DNA of 64,000 bases from Pararhizobium_B sp963760965 (lineage in GTDB: Bacteria; Pseudomonadota; Alphaproteobacteria; Rhizobiales; Rhizobiaceae), in assembly GCA_963760965.1 (NCBI GenBank), contig CAVXEW010000008.1, forward strand, positions 62,001-126,000. Direction: 5' to 3'. Under the pieces are notes generated by a model that had not been told where the DNA came from, made no database searches, and saw only the letters and a program-made list of their open reading frames with translations. The number at the start of each line of letters is the position of its first letter. Positions within the stretch are counted from its first letter, which is position 1. Both the position numbers and the translations under genes were made by a program. Positions 1-8,433 of this stretch are shown piece after piece.

Positions 1-2
1 CA

Positions 3-539
3 CTCAATGCCGGCCTGCTTTCCCAGGGCAGCGAAGGGCTCATCCCGTGCACGCCGCTCGGCTGCCTGAAGATCATCAAGTCGGTGATCCCGGACCTCAC
101 CGGCGCCCATGCCGTCGTCATCGGCAGTTCGAACATCGTCGGAAAGCCCATGGCCTCGCTCCTGCTTTCCGAGCGCGCCACGGTCACGCAGGCCCATGTC
201 CACACGCGCGACACTCCGTTCGTCTGCCGCGGCGCCGACGTACTCGTATCGGCCGTTGGCAAGCCGGGCCTCGTAAGGGCGAACTGGGTGAAGCCGCGAG
301 CCATTGTCGTCGACGTGGGCACCACTCGGATGCCCCGGCCCGAAGGCGGCTACCGCGTCGTCGGCGACGTTGCCAGCGAGGTCCGGGAGGTCGCCGGGGC
401 CATGACGCCGGTGCCGGGCGGCGTCGGACCGATGACGATCGCCTGCCTGATGGAGAACACCGTTCGCGCCGCGCGCCGGCGGCTTGCCGCCGGGGACGCC
501 TTGCCGAGCGTGCGGGAGGGCACCCGTCCTCCCGCCTAG
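3..539 (+). CDS. folD: FolD, methylene-THF dehydrogenase/cyclohydrolase, 3' part
   Basis: C-terminal 178 residues of bifunctional FolD, cut by the left edge of the window. It oxidises 5,10-methylene-tetrahydrofolate with NADP and hydrolyses the product to 10-formyl-THF in cytosolic one-carbon metabolism. The visible part opens with the conserved Pro-Cys-Thr-Pro stretch (IPCTPLG), followed by the Rossmann dinucleotide motif VIGSSNIVGKPMAS and the family C-terminal signature TPVPGGVGPMT. The stop is TAG at 537-539. The frame is open back to the first base, so the true start lies outside. No neighbour is close enough to suggest an operon. Confidence 0.95.
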   Translation, partial: LNAGLLSQGSEGLIPCTPLGCLKIIKSVIPDLTGAHAVVIGSSNIVGKPMASLLLSERATVTQAHVHTRDTPFVCRGADVLVSAVGKPGLVRANWVKPRAIVVDVGTTRMPRPEGGYRVVGDVASEVREVAGAMTPVPGGVGPMTIACLMENTVRAARRRLAAGDALPSVREGTRPPA

Positions 540-757
540 CCTAGCCTGTCTTGCCTCGCCGCTTCCCGGAGGCAGCGCAGCCCGCGCTTCGCAAGTGCTG
601 GCGTTGCTCCGGCAAGAATTTGCAGGCGGCCCGGGCAGTCACCGCCGGTTAGGTCTTTGCTAACCTTCTGCCGACGCCCGCCTCCGGTTGGCTTGCTCCG
701 CATCCCGATGTCCGGATACGTGAAGGAAGCGGGCGGTTCGCGCCACGGGGGGAAGGC

Positions 758-1525
758 ATGCCGGAAAACACGATCGAACACACCGATGGCCGGTACCCTT
801 TGCTTGCCGCTCGCATCCGCGAGGAGTTGGCCAGGCGCCGCATGTCGCGCCAGCTGCTTGCCGACGAGGCCCGGATCAGCCTCTCGACGCTGGAGAAGGC
901 CCTGCGGGGCCACGGGCGCGTTCCGCTGGCGACGCTGGTCCGGCTCGAGAATGCACTCGGCATCCGCCTCCGCGGACCGGACGGGCCGGCCTTCCGCAAC
1001 CAGGCCAGCGACTTCGCTCCGCGCGACCTCGGCGGATATTCGCGCAGCTCGGTCGCCTGGCTGGAGGGCCGCTATGTCACGTTGCGCCCGTCGTTCAGCG
1101 ATGCCGATGCCATCTTCGCCTATTGCACGGATATCGGCTGGAGCAGCGACCTGTCCTGCCTGGTCTTCCATGAGTCCGATCGGCTCGACAGGTCCTTCAC
1201 CCATGAGGGCCCGGTTTCCGTTCCGGGCCTTTCCGACCATGTCTACCTGGCGACCAACGTCTCGGGCCAGCACCGTCTGATCATTGCCTCGCGCCCGGCA
1301 ATCAATGGCGGGGAGATGTATGGCGTGATGACGACACTGAAATCGGGTCGCGGCGCCAGCCTGACGCCCGTGGCGACGACCATGGTCTTCGTGCCCGAAG
1401 CCGCCGTCGGCCGGATCGAATACGGCCTTCTTCCCAAGGGCCACAAGTGCTGGGCGGAGTACGCAGCCTATCTCCGGAAGGCGGCCGACGGGACGCGTGT
1501 GGCGTTCCTGCCGGAAGGCAGCTAG
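758..1525 (+). CDS. XRE-family HTH regulator with unknown C-terminal domain
   Basis: 255-residue protein. Residues about 15-70 form a Cro/CI-type helix-turn-helix (RMSRQLLADEARISLSTLEK, then a second helix pair around LVRLENALGI). Residues about 95-250 are a separate globular region rich in aromatic and beta-type residues (GRYVTLRPSFSDADAIFAY, a YGVMTTLKSGRG segment, a KGHKCWAEY segment) that I do not recognise; it may bind a ligand. The ATG follows a strong GGGGGGAAGG ribosome site. It stands alone, convergent with the ABC transporter gene at 1565-3535. DNA binding is family knowledge; targets and signal are unknown. Confidence 0.8.
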   Translation: MPENTIEHTDGRYPLLAARIREELARRRMSRQLLADEARISLSTLEKALRGHGRVPLATLVRLENALGIRLRGPDGPAFRNQASDFAPRDLGGYSRSSVAWLEGRYVTLRPSFSDADAIFAYCTDIGWSSDLSCLVFHESDRLDRSFTHEGPVSVPGLSDHVYLATNVSGQHRLIIASRPAINGGEMYGVMTTLKSGRGASLTPVATTMVFVPEAAVGRIEYGLLPKGHKCWAEYAAYLRKAADGTRVAFLPEGS

Positions 1526-1564
1526 TCCGGTTGCCCGGCGCGGGAACTGCGGCGGATACGGCGC

Positions 1565-3535
1565 CTACTGGCGCACGCGCGAGTACCCGCGGCGCCCCGC
1601 TTCGGCCGCCTCGCCGCCCTGCAGTACCGAGATGATCTCCGCAGGCAATGGCGGCACGATCGGCTTCTTCGTTGTTCTGCCGCCCTCGATCGTCAGTACG
1701 CTGTCGTAGAACTCCTCGCCCGTCGCAGACTTTGGCGTGGCCTGCTCGTGCATCACGCTGATCACGGTGATGTCGGGACAGTTGTCCTTGATTGCCTGGT
1801 GAAACGCCACCCGCCCCTCGGGATCGAGCGCTCCCGTCGCCTCGTCCAGGAACAGAAGGCCGGGCTGGTGCAGAAGAATTCGCGCGGCCACGAGCTTCTG
1901 CTTCTGCCCGCCCGAAAGCATCTGGTCCCAGGCCTTGCCCTCGCGGCCCTCCTCGTGGAGATCGCCGGCGAATTCGCCGAGCCCGGCCTCCGCCAGCGCC
2001 CACGCGACCCGGGCGTCGCCGTGACCGTCGGGCCGCTCGGGCAAGCACACCAGCGCCTTCAGGGAAACGGAAGGCAGCTTGATCTCCTGCGAGGCGTAGA
2101 ATGCGTCGACCCCGCGGGGCGCGACGATAGCACCCGAGCCGTGAGGCCAAAGGCCGTTTATCGCGCGGATGAGCGAGGTCTTTCCGCAGCCGGATTCTCC
2201 CTTCACGTAGGTCCATTCGCCTCGCTTGAACTGGAGGTGCGCGCTGCGCAGGAACGGCGACTGGTCGAAGCCGCTGTGCGAAAGCTCCAGATCGCGCACC
2301 GTCAGGCCGAACTTCGCGTCCTGGCTGAGGTGCCGGAAGTCGGAATGGCCGGTTCTCTGGTAGAATTCGCGCGGCATCTGCACCTTTTCGATCGCCTCGG
2401 CGACATCCAGGACGCGCCGGCTGTTGGCCCTGAGCGTTGCGATCGCCGGCATCACCTGAATGAACCAGGAGCACTGATGGATCAGGGACGCGACCAGTTC
2501 GGCGCCGGTGACGTAGCTCTTCAGGTCGATCCGCCCGGCGATGAACGGGACGAGCCCGGGTCCGTAGGCGACGAGCCGGTCGCCGACGAAACTGTAGATG
2601 TGCAGGAACGACAGGTAGGTCGCATTGACGACGTTGATCCGGGACCAGGTGTGGTCGATGTCGGAATAGAGCCGCTCGTGCATGCTTTTCTGGACTTCCT
2701 CGCCCCGCGCCGCGGCAACGTTGAAGCTGCGCCTGAGAAGCGTCGTCAGCTCCGCTCGGTAGCCGCCTTCGGCCTGCTGCAGGGCGACGTTCAGCTTTTC
2801 GAGCAGGCCGCCGAGCTTGACGGCAATCCACGTGTTCAGCGGGACGTATATCGCGACCGCCACGAAGGCGAGCACGGCGCTGCCGTATGCCCCGAGAAAT
2901 GCCAGCCCCTCCACCGGGCTCGAGGTCTGCAGAAGTTTCTGGCCGACAAAGAACAGAGAAGAGGTGACGGCCATGACGCCCATCGCAAGGCCGATCGCAC
3001 CGCCGGTCATGCCCTTGATCAATTCCTGCACGCGCTGGTCGATGTTGTCGGGAACCTCTCCGCTCTCGCTCGAGCCGTGCTGGACATGGAAATGCGTATG
3101 GTTGTCGTCGAGCAGCGCCTCGTTGAACCGGCTGTTCAGCCAGTCGCGCCACTTCCTGTGCAGGGTGGTCGATACGAGATCGCGGACGCCCGTGAAGCCC
3201 GCGTCCTTCAGGATCACGATCAGCAGAAGCGTGCCCGCATTGCTGAACAGGGCCTCCACGGGCGCCTTCGTGCCCGGATCGTGAAAAGTGGCGATGGCGT
3301 TGACCAGGCTTCCAGATGCTTCGGCGAACCAGACCCCCGACTTGCTCGACAATGCCGTCAGGAGTGCGATCGCCACCGTCAGCGTCCACGCCTCCTTCCA
3401 GCGGTCGGAGAACCAGTAGGCGCGCATGAGGCCCCAGAAACTGAGCATGGAGGAGACCGGCGACAGCTGGAGGCCGGGCCCCGCGCCGCCGGTACGCTTC
3501 AGGATCGCGTGTCGCAACTTGCCGACTAGAATCAC
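1565..3535 (-). CDS. SbmA/BacA-like ABC transporter, fused permease-ATPase
   Basis: 656-residue half-transporter with membrane and ATPase parts in one chain. Residues 1 to about 390 hold several hydrophobic segments and resemble the SbmA/BacA and YddA class of permease (ABC_membrane_2). The ATPase domain has Walker A GESGCGKT near 445, signature LSGGQKQK near 538, Walker B LLFLDEA near 560 and a switch His in VMHEQ. Family members move peptides, modified fatty acids or vitamin B12 across the inner membrane; this substrate is unknown. The start used is GTG 3535, behind GAGGG; ATG 3448, just before the first membrane helix, is an alternative. It probably acts as a homodimer. Confidence 0.82.
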   Translation of the reverse strand: MILVGKLRHAILKRTGGAGPGLQLSPVSSMLSFWGLMRAYWFSDRWKEAWTLTVAIALLTALSSKSGVWFAEASGSLVNAIATFHDPGTKAPVEALFSNAGTLLLIVILKDAGFTGVRDLVSTTLHRKWRDWLNSRFNEALLDDNHTHFHVQHGSSESGEVPDNIDQRVQELIKGMTGGAIGLAMGVMAVTSSLFFVGQKLLQTSSPVEGLAFLGAYGSAVLAFVAVAIYVPLNTWIAVKLGGLLEKLNVALQQAEGGYRAELTTLLRRSFNVAAARGEEVQKSMHERLYSDIDHTWSRINVVNATYLSFLHIYSFVGDRLVAYGPGLVPFIAGRIDLKSYVTGAELVASLIHQCSWFIQVMPAIATLRANSRRVLDVAEAIEKVQMPREFYQRTGHSDFRHLSQDAKFGLTVRDLELSHSGFDQSPFLRSAHLQFKRGEWTYVKGESGCGKTSLIRAINGLWPHGSGAIVAPRGVDAFYASQEIKLPSVSLKALVCLPERPDGHGDARVAWALAEAGLGEFAGDLHEEGREGKAWDQMLSGGQKQKLVAARILLHQPGLLFLDEATGALDPEGRVAFHQAIKDNCPDITVISVMHEQATPKSATGEEFYDSVLTIEGGRTTKKPIVPPLPAEIISVLQGGEAAEAGRRGYSRVRQ

Positions 3536-3822
3536 TGCGAGTCATCCCTCAAATCATGTTGCGCAATGTAACATGACTTGATTGGAAGCAATCATCGATC
3601 TTGATGCGGAGGTGGTTTTTGCCGGACTCGCGTGGCCAATCCGCCACAGCAGGACAAGCCGGCCCGGGGACGCGCAAACGCACCCGGAACGGCTGTACCG
3701 CCCGGGCCGGCGAGGCCTTCTGCAGCCTCGGCGCCAAACGTCAATATTTCGTTTACCCTCTTGCCCGTCGCAAGGCGCAAGCGCATGACGGTCGCTCGCC
3801 CGGGGTCGGGCTCGAGCCGGCT

Positions 3823-4308
3823 CTACTGCGGGGACGCGACCTGGCTGTAGGTGGAATTCCCGAACACGACGGTTTTCGGATCAGGGATGGACATGACGCG
3901 CGGGCTGTTGTCGGAACACTGAAAGATCGGCCAGGCGACCTCGGTGCAGGAGACCTGCCTGCAAAAGCGCGAAAGGCAATCGTTCGCGGAGATCCGAAAG
4001 AGACCGCTGCCTATGCGCTGGACGCGTTCCGACTTGTTCTCCCAGGTCCAGACGAACCGCTCTACCGAAGGAATGACGACCATGGGCGCACCCGGCCGGG
4101 TAAGCATGAGACCGTCGTATCTCGCCATGGCCACCTGATATGCCTGCGCCTGGCTCGCCCGGTAGCCGGAAATGGAAAGCCTTGGCACCCGCCCCTGTTG
4201 TTGCGGCTGCGGCCCAGACGTTTGACAGGGAGCCGGGAGGCCCGCCATCAGAAGCCACGCAGCGATCGCCGCGCCGAGGCGACATGTTGCCGAAAGCGTA
4301 ACGCCCAT
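3823..4308 (-). CDS. Secreted protein of unknown function
   Basis: 161 residues. The N-terminus has a short basic stretch and a hydrophobic core (AAIAAWLLMAGLP) ending near Ala-Pro-Cys, consistent with a Sec signal peptide; the Cys context is not a clean lipobox. The mature part carries four more Cys (NDCLSRFCRQVSCTE and FQCSD), enough for two disulfides, and Trp/Arg-rich stretches. I do not recognise the family. Its start lies about 180 bp from the start of a candidate sRNA transcribed the other way, with palindromes between them, so the two may share regulation. Confidence 0.6.
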   Translation of the reverse strand: MGVTLSATCRLGAAIAAWLLMAGLPAPCQTSGPQPQQQGRVPRLSISGYRASQAQAYQVAMARYDGLMLTRPGAPMVVIPSVERFVWTWENKSERVQRIGSGLFRISANDCLSRFCRQVSCTEVAWPIFQCSDNSPRVMSIPDPKTVVFGNSTYSQVASPQ

Positions 4309-4417
4309 CTACGCGCCGCCTCTCCTCCAGATCCGGTCGATCGGCGCCGGCATGTGCGCCGCCCTGGCTTCCTGGCCTGCCGGGGACGAGCGGCGCGCCC
4401 GGATACCGTGATTTTCT

Positions 4418-4457
4418 GCATTGCAACATTTGCAATGCTGCATTGAAGCAAAATGCA
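4418..4457. promoter_or_regulatory. Palindromic operator region upstream of candidate sRNA
   Basis: Two adjacent inverted repeats. The first has perfect 9-bp arms GCATTGCAA and TTGCAATGC separated by CAT (4418-4438); the second has TGCATT and AATGCA separated by 7 nt (4439-4457). The first is centred about 63 bp before the inferred sRNA start and contains a T-N11-A core (4422-4434), the geometry used by LysR-type activators. The -35 region of the sRNA is poor, which also fits activation. It could equally control the divergent gene at 4308. The regulator is unknown. Confidence 0.5.
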
Positions 4458-4490
4458 TACTCATCGGTTCGAGAACGTGTATATTCACCT

Positions 4491-4607
4491 CATCGAAGCG
4501 GTGCACCTCCTCCCGCACCGCTAGATGCAGGCCGGTGATACTCCTCCTCCCAATCGCCGGCCCTACATTGAGAGCCTGCCGCATCCTCCTCCCGCGGCAG
4601 GCTCTTC
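4491..4607 (+). ncRNA. Candidate trans-acting sRNA, ar14/NfeR1-like, three anti-SD hairpins
   Basis: Three successive hairpins each expose a CCUCCUCC-type loop complementary to Shine-Dalgarno sites. Hairpin 1: 8-bp perfect stem AGCGGTGC (4497-4504) with 4515-4522, loop ACCTCCTCCC. Hairpin 2: 9-bp stem with one G-U pair (4531-4539 with 4553-4561), loop ACTCCTCCTCCCA. Hairpin 3: 12-bp perfect stem AGAGCCTGCCGC (4571-4582) with 4594-4605, loop ATCCTCCTCCC, followed by a short U-rich tail as an intrinsic terminator. TATATT at 4480-4485 suits a -10 box and gives a transcript of about 115-120 nt. This is the hallmark architecture of the rhizobial ar14 family (NfeR1), whose members pair with mRNA ribosome sites. 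The 5' end is inferred. Confidence 0.8.
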
Positions 4608-4623
4608 TTGTATCCGGCCTGGG

Positions 4624-6000
4624 CTAGCCGCCTCCCTCCCGAAAATCCCGCGCCTGAACGTTCGCCATGCGGGCAGCCATGAAGCTCGCGATCAGTGCCG
4701 TCGCCGAAAGCACGAAAAGGGCGATCTGCAAGCCGAGCGCTATCAGCAGACCGACTGCCGACCCGACGATCAGGAGCAGGACACCGATCACAGTATTGGC
4801 GAGCGCCACATATTCGCTTCTGGTGCTTCGACCCGCAAGGTCGACGACCTGCGTCTTTCGGCCGATGCGGACTCCGGAGTGGGCCACGTAGAGAACGAAG
4901 ACGGCGAGCGCGAAGAAGGTGGTACTGCCGCCAAGCTCGGGAAACAGGTGGATTGCCGCCAGTACCGCCAGGCCGAGCATGCCACACAGTGCCCCGCCCG
5001 CGGCCATCGTCGTGCGGCTCGAGCGGTCGGCGAACGCTCCCCAGAGCCATGAGCTCGACAGGTTCGCGATGCCCGAAGCAATCACCAGCCCTCCGAGCGT
5101 CCCGAGCGACGTGGCGCTGCCCTTTTCCGCAAGGCCGACAAAGACCGGCCCGACGAGCGCTGTCGAGATCATCAGGCCCCGCGCGATGATGAATTTCCGC
5201 AATTCCCGGTCGCCACCCAGCAGGGCCATCTGATCGCGCAGAACGTGCCGGAGCGGGCGTTCGCCCCCACTCGGGTCCGGCCTTTCGACCACAAGGGCAA
5301 AGACCGCAGCCGCGAGGAACCAGGTCAGGCCGGCGCCGGAAACCAGAACGTAAAGAAGCCACTCCGGCCGTGCCGCCTGCGGCATCAGCACGAGCCCCAG
5401 TCCGACGGCGCTCGCGACGATGCCGGCCAAAGTCCCCGCATAGCCGCTGACCCTGCCCCGCAGCCCCTTCGAGATCGTCTTGCCGAGCGTGTCCTTCGAA
5501 GCCACCGAGGCGACGCCGCGGGCAATGCTGAAGACCGCCAGCAAGGCGATGATGGTCCAGCCGGCGGCCGCGCCTCGCATCCCGAGCAGCCCGGCGAGAC
5601 CCATCGCCAGCACACACGCACCCTCGACGACGCTGGAAATCGCCCAGAACCATTTCCGGACGGGAAACCTGCGCATGCCCCGCCCGATCAGAACCTGGGG
5701 AAGCAGCGCAAGCAACTCGCGCAACGGCACCAGAAAGCCGATGAAAAAGGCCGGCGCCCCGACAGCTCCGATCAGCCAGGGCAATATGATCTTTGGGTCC
5801 GCAAGCACATCGCCGCTCTTCGACAAGGAACTTGCGACCACCTGAGCGAAGAAATTGCGGGGAAGCGTCCGGCGCTGACTTTCCGGCATGTCGCGGCCGA
5901 GCCGGGCTTCGTCCCTGCCCGCGACCAGTGCGAAGAGCCGCGCGGCTGCGCCTCCCTCCGCCTTTCCGGCCTCGCCGTCTCGGGTTGCGTCCGCCCCCAT
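4624..6000 (-). CDS. MFS transporter
   Basis: 458 residues with about twelve hydrophobic segments from residue 60 to the end, after a charged cytosolic N-terminus of about 50 residues. Internal motifs such as RGLRGRVSGYAGTLAG and the loop WGAFADRSSRTT resemble major facilitator signatures between helices. It would be an inner-membrane secondary carrier, more likely exporter than importer, but the substrate cannot be told from sequence. The gene ends 17 bp beyond the sRNA terminator, so the two are convergent. Upstream (6001-6326) no partner gene is present. Confidence 0.8.
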   Translation of the reverse strand: MGADATRDGEAGKAEGGAAARLFALVAGRDEARLGRDMPESQRRTLPRNFFAQVVASSLSKSGDVLADPKIILPWLIGAVGAPAFFIGFLVPLRELLALLPQVLIGRGMRRFPVRKWFWAISSVVEGACVLAMGLAGLLGMRGAAAGWTIIALLAVFSIARGVASVASKDTLGKTISKGLRGRVSGYAGTLAGIVASAVGLGLVLMPQAARPEWLLYVLVSGAGLTWFLAAAVFALVVERPDPSGGERPLRHVLRDQMALLGGDRELRKFIIARGLMISTALVGPVFVGLAEKGSATSLGTLGGLVIASGIANLSSSWLWGAFADRSSRTTMAAGGALCGMLGLAVLAAIHLFPELGGSTTFFALAVFVLYVAHSGVRIGRKTQVVDLAGRSTRSEYVALANTVIGVLLLIVGSAVGLLIALGLQIALFVLSATALIASFMAARMANVQARDFREGGG

Positions 6001-6326
6001 CCGTCCCGTGCCCCTTTCTCTGCAAGCGCACCGGTGCGGGAAATCGCACCGCCAGCCCTGAAAAAGGGAGATAGGTGAAGCAGGGCCCGGGGAAAGGGCT
6101 GCAGACCAGACGGCCGGACCACCGACGCACGATGCGGCAACGAAGCCAAGATGCTTGCGGATTAAACCAAGCCGACCAACCTTGCCGTCGCGCCCGCCTC
6201 GACGGCGCGGTCGTTCCCGAGGTCAAGCGGGGGAGGAACGTCGGCTTTCCCGCCACTTGGAGGCGGCCCGATCGAAACCGCTCCGGCGGCTAGGGGATCC
6301 GGTGCGGCCCGGGACGGTTCATCCCG
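6001..6326. other. Intergenic, no gene seen
   Basis: 326 bp between the MFS start and the typA stop. It should hold the MFS promoter and the typA terminator. I find no convincing coding frame, strong hairpin with U-tract, or RNA gene here. Confidence 0.6.
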
Positions 6327-8153
6327 TCATCCCGCGCTCGCCACCTTGCCGCGCTCGAAGCGCTTGCGCTCGTGCGGATCGAGGTAGAGCTTGCGCAGGC
6401 GAATCGACTTCGGCGTCACCTCCACCAGTTCATCGTCCTGGATCCAGGAAAGCGCTCTTTCGAGTGTCATGCGGATCGGCGGGGTCAGCTTGACGGCTTC
6501 GTCCTTGCCGGCCGCACGCATGTTGGTCAGTTTCTTGCCTTTCAGGACGTTGACCTCGAGGTCGTTGTCGCGGTTGTGAATGCCGATGATCATGCCTTCG
6601 TAGACCTTCTCGCCGGCGTCGATGATCATCGGACCACGGTCTTCCAGGTTGAACATGGCGTAGGCGACGGAAACGCCCAAATCGTTCGACAGTATCACGC
6701 CGTTGACCCGCCCGCCGATCTCGCCCTTGAAGGGTTGGTAGTCGTGGAACAGCCGGTTCATCACTGCCGTACCGCGCGTGTCGGTCAGCAGTTCCGACTG
6801 GTAGCCGATCAGCCCGCGGGTCGGCGCATGAAAGACAAGCCGCACGCGGTCTCCGCCCGACGGCCGCAACTCGACCATCTCGGCCTTTCGCTCCGACATC
6901 TTCTGAACGACGACGCCGGAATGCTCCTCGTCGACATCGATCACCACTTCTTCGACGGGCTCCAGCGTCTGCCCGTCCTCGTCCTTCCGCATCACCACGC
7001 GCGGCCGCGAGACGGCAAGCTCGAAGCCTTCGCGGCGCATCGTCTCGATCAGGACGGCAAGTTGCAGCTCGCCACGGCCGGAGACATAAAACGAGTCCTT
7101 CTCCGCCAACTCCTCGATCTTCAGCGCGACGTTGCCCTCCGCCTCCTTGAAAAGCCGGTCGCGGATAACGCGCGAGGTCACCTTGTCTCCCTCGGTGCCT
7201 GCGAGCGGAGAATCGTTGACGATGAAAGACATCGTGACTGTCGGCGGATCGATCGGCTGCGCCGTCAGGGCCTCGTTGACGGAAGGATCGCAGAAGGTGT
7301 CGGCAACGGTGCCTTTCGCCAGGCCCGCGATGGCGATGATGTCGCCGGCCTGGGCCTCCTCGATCGGCTGCCGTTCGATGCCGCGGAAGGCGAGGATCCT
7401 GGAGATCCGGCCGTTTTCGATCAGGTGGCCGTCCTGGCCGATCACCTTCACCGCCTGGTTGGGCCGGACGGAGCCGGAATGTATGCGGCCGGTGATGATG
7501 CGGCCCAGGAACGGGTTGGCTTCGAGGATCGTGCCGATCATCCGGAACGGGCCCTCTCCGACCGTCGGGTGCGGTACGTGTTCGAGGACGAGGTCGAGAA
7601 GCGGCGCCAGCCCCTCGTCCTTCGGCCCGGCGGGGTCGGTGTTCATCCAGCCGTCCCGGCCCGAACCATAGAGGATCGGGAAATCGAGCTGTTCGTCGCT
7701 CGCGTCGAGCGCGGCGAAGAGATCGAAGACCTCGTTGACGACCTCGTCCGCACGGGCGTCGGGGCGGTCGATCTTGTTGATCGCGACGATCGGTCGAAGA
7801 CCGACCTTCAGCGCCTTGCCGACGACGAACTTCGTCTGCGGCATCGGCCCCTCGGCGGCGTCCACCAGCACGATCGCACCGTCCACCATCGACAGGATGC
7901 GCTCCACCTCGCCGCCGAAATCGGCATGGCCGGGCGTATCCACGATGTTGATGCGCGTGTCCTTCCAGACGACCGACGTCGCCTTGGCAAGGATGGTGAT
8001 GCCGCGTTCCTTCTCGAGCTCGTTGGAGTCCATGACGCGTTCCGCCACGCGCTGGTTCTCGCGGAACGATCCGGACTGCTTGAGGAGCTCGTCGACGAGC
8101 GTGGTCTTGCCATGATCGACATGGGCTATGATCGCGATGTTGCGCAAGGTCAT
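6327..8153 (-). CDS. typA: Ribosome-associated GTPase TypA/BipA
   Basis: 608 residues, the normal family length. The protein binds 70S ribosomes as an EF-G-like translational GTPase and supports ribosome assembly and stress or cold growth. G1 is AHVDHGKTT (residues 10-18), G3 DTPGHADF (about 74-81), G4 NKID (about 128). EF-G-like domains II, III and V and the TypA C-terminal domain follow (RMTLERALSWIQDDELVEVT). The frame stays open upstream for 43 more codons, but ATG 8153 is chosen because MTLRNIAIIAHVDHGKT is the family N-terminus and AAGAGATC precedes it. Confidence 0.96.
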   Translation of the reverse strand: MTLRNIAIIAHVDHGKTTLVDELLKQSGSFRENQRVAERVMDSNELEKERGITILAKATSVVWKDTRINIVDTPGHADFGGEVERILSMVDGAIVLVDAAEGPMPQTKFVVGKALKVGLRPIVAINKIDRPDARADEVVNEVFDLFAALDASDEQLDFPILYGSGRDGWMNTDPAGPKDEGLAPLLDLVLEHVPHPTVGEGPFRMIGTILEANPFLGRIITGRIHSGSVRPNQAVKVIGQDGHLIENGRISRILAFRGIERQPIEEAQAGDIIAIAGLAKGTVADTFCDPSVNEALTAQPIDPPTVTMSFIVNDSPLAGTEGDKVTSRVIRDRLFKEAEGNVALKIEELAEKDSFYVSGRGELQLAVLIETMRREGFELAVSRPRVVMRKDEDGQTLEPVEEVVIDVDEEHSGVVVQKMSERKAEMVELRPSGGDRVRLVFHAPTRGLIGYQSELLTDTRGTAVMNRLFHDYQPFKGEIGGRVNGVILSNDLGVSVAYAMFNLEDRGPMIIDAGEKVYEGMIIGIHNRDNDLEVNVLKGKKLTNMRAAGKDEAVKLTPPIRMTLERALSWIQDDELVEVTPKSIRLRKLYLDPHERKRFERGKVASAG

Positions 8154-8433
8154 TCTTGATCTCTTCGGGGTCTCGGCGGGCGCCGCCTCCCGGGCGCGCC
8201 TGTCACTTATGCGGGGCTCATACAGTGTTTTTCGCGGTTGCGAAAGTGTCTGAGCCGGCGGGCGGCATGCTGGAGCGCACAATGCCGGCCAACCGGCCGC
8301 GCCTTATGTCGCGGGCCCGGCCGAATTGACCCCTGCCCCGGGGCGTGCGACATCGAGAGGGACCATCGAACGGCTTTGGGCAAGGCAGCGCATGTGCTCC
8401 GCCCGCCGGGCGAAACGGAGGGTGCGAACGCCG

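Noticed and set aside
6372..8159. 595-codon plus-strand frame opposite typA
   Set aside because: Antisense shadow of typA.
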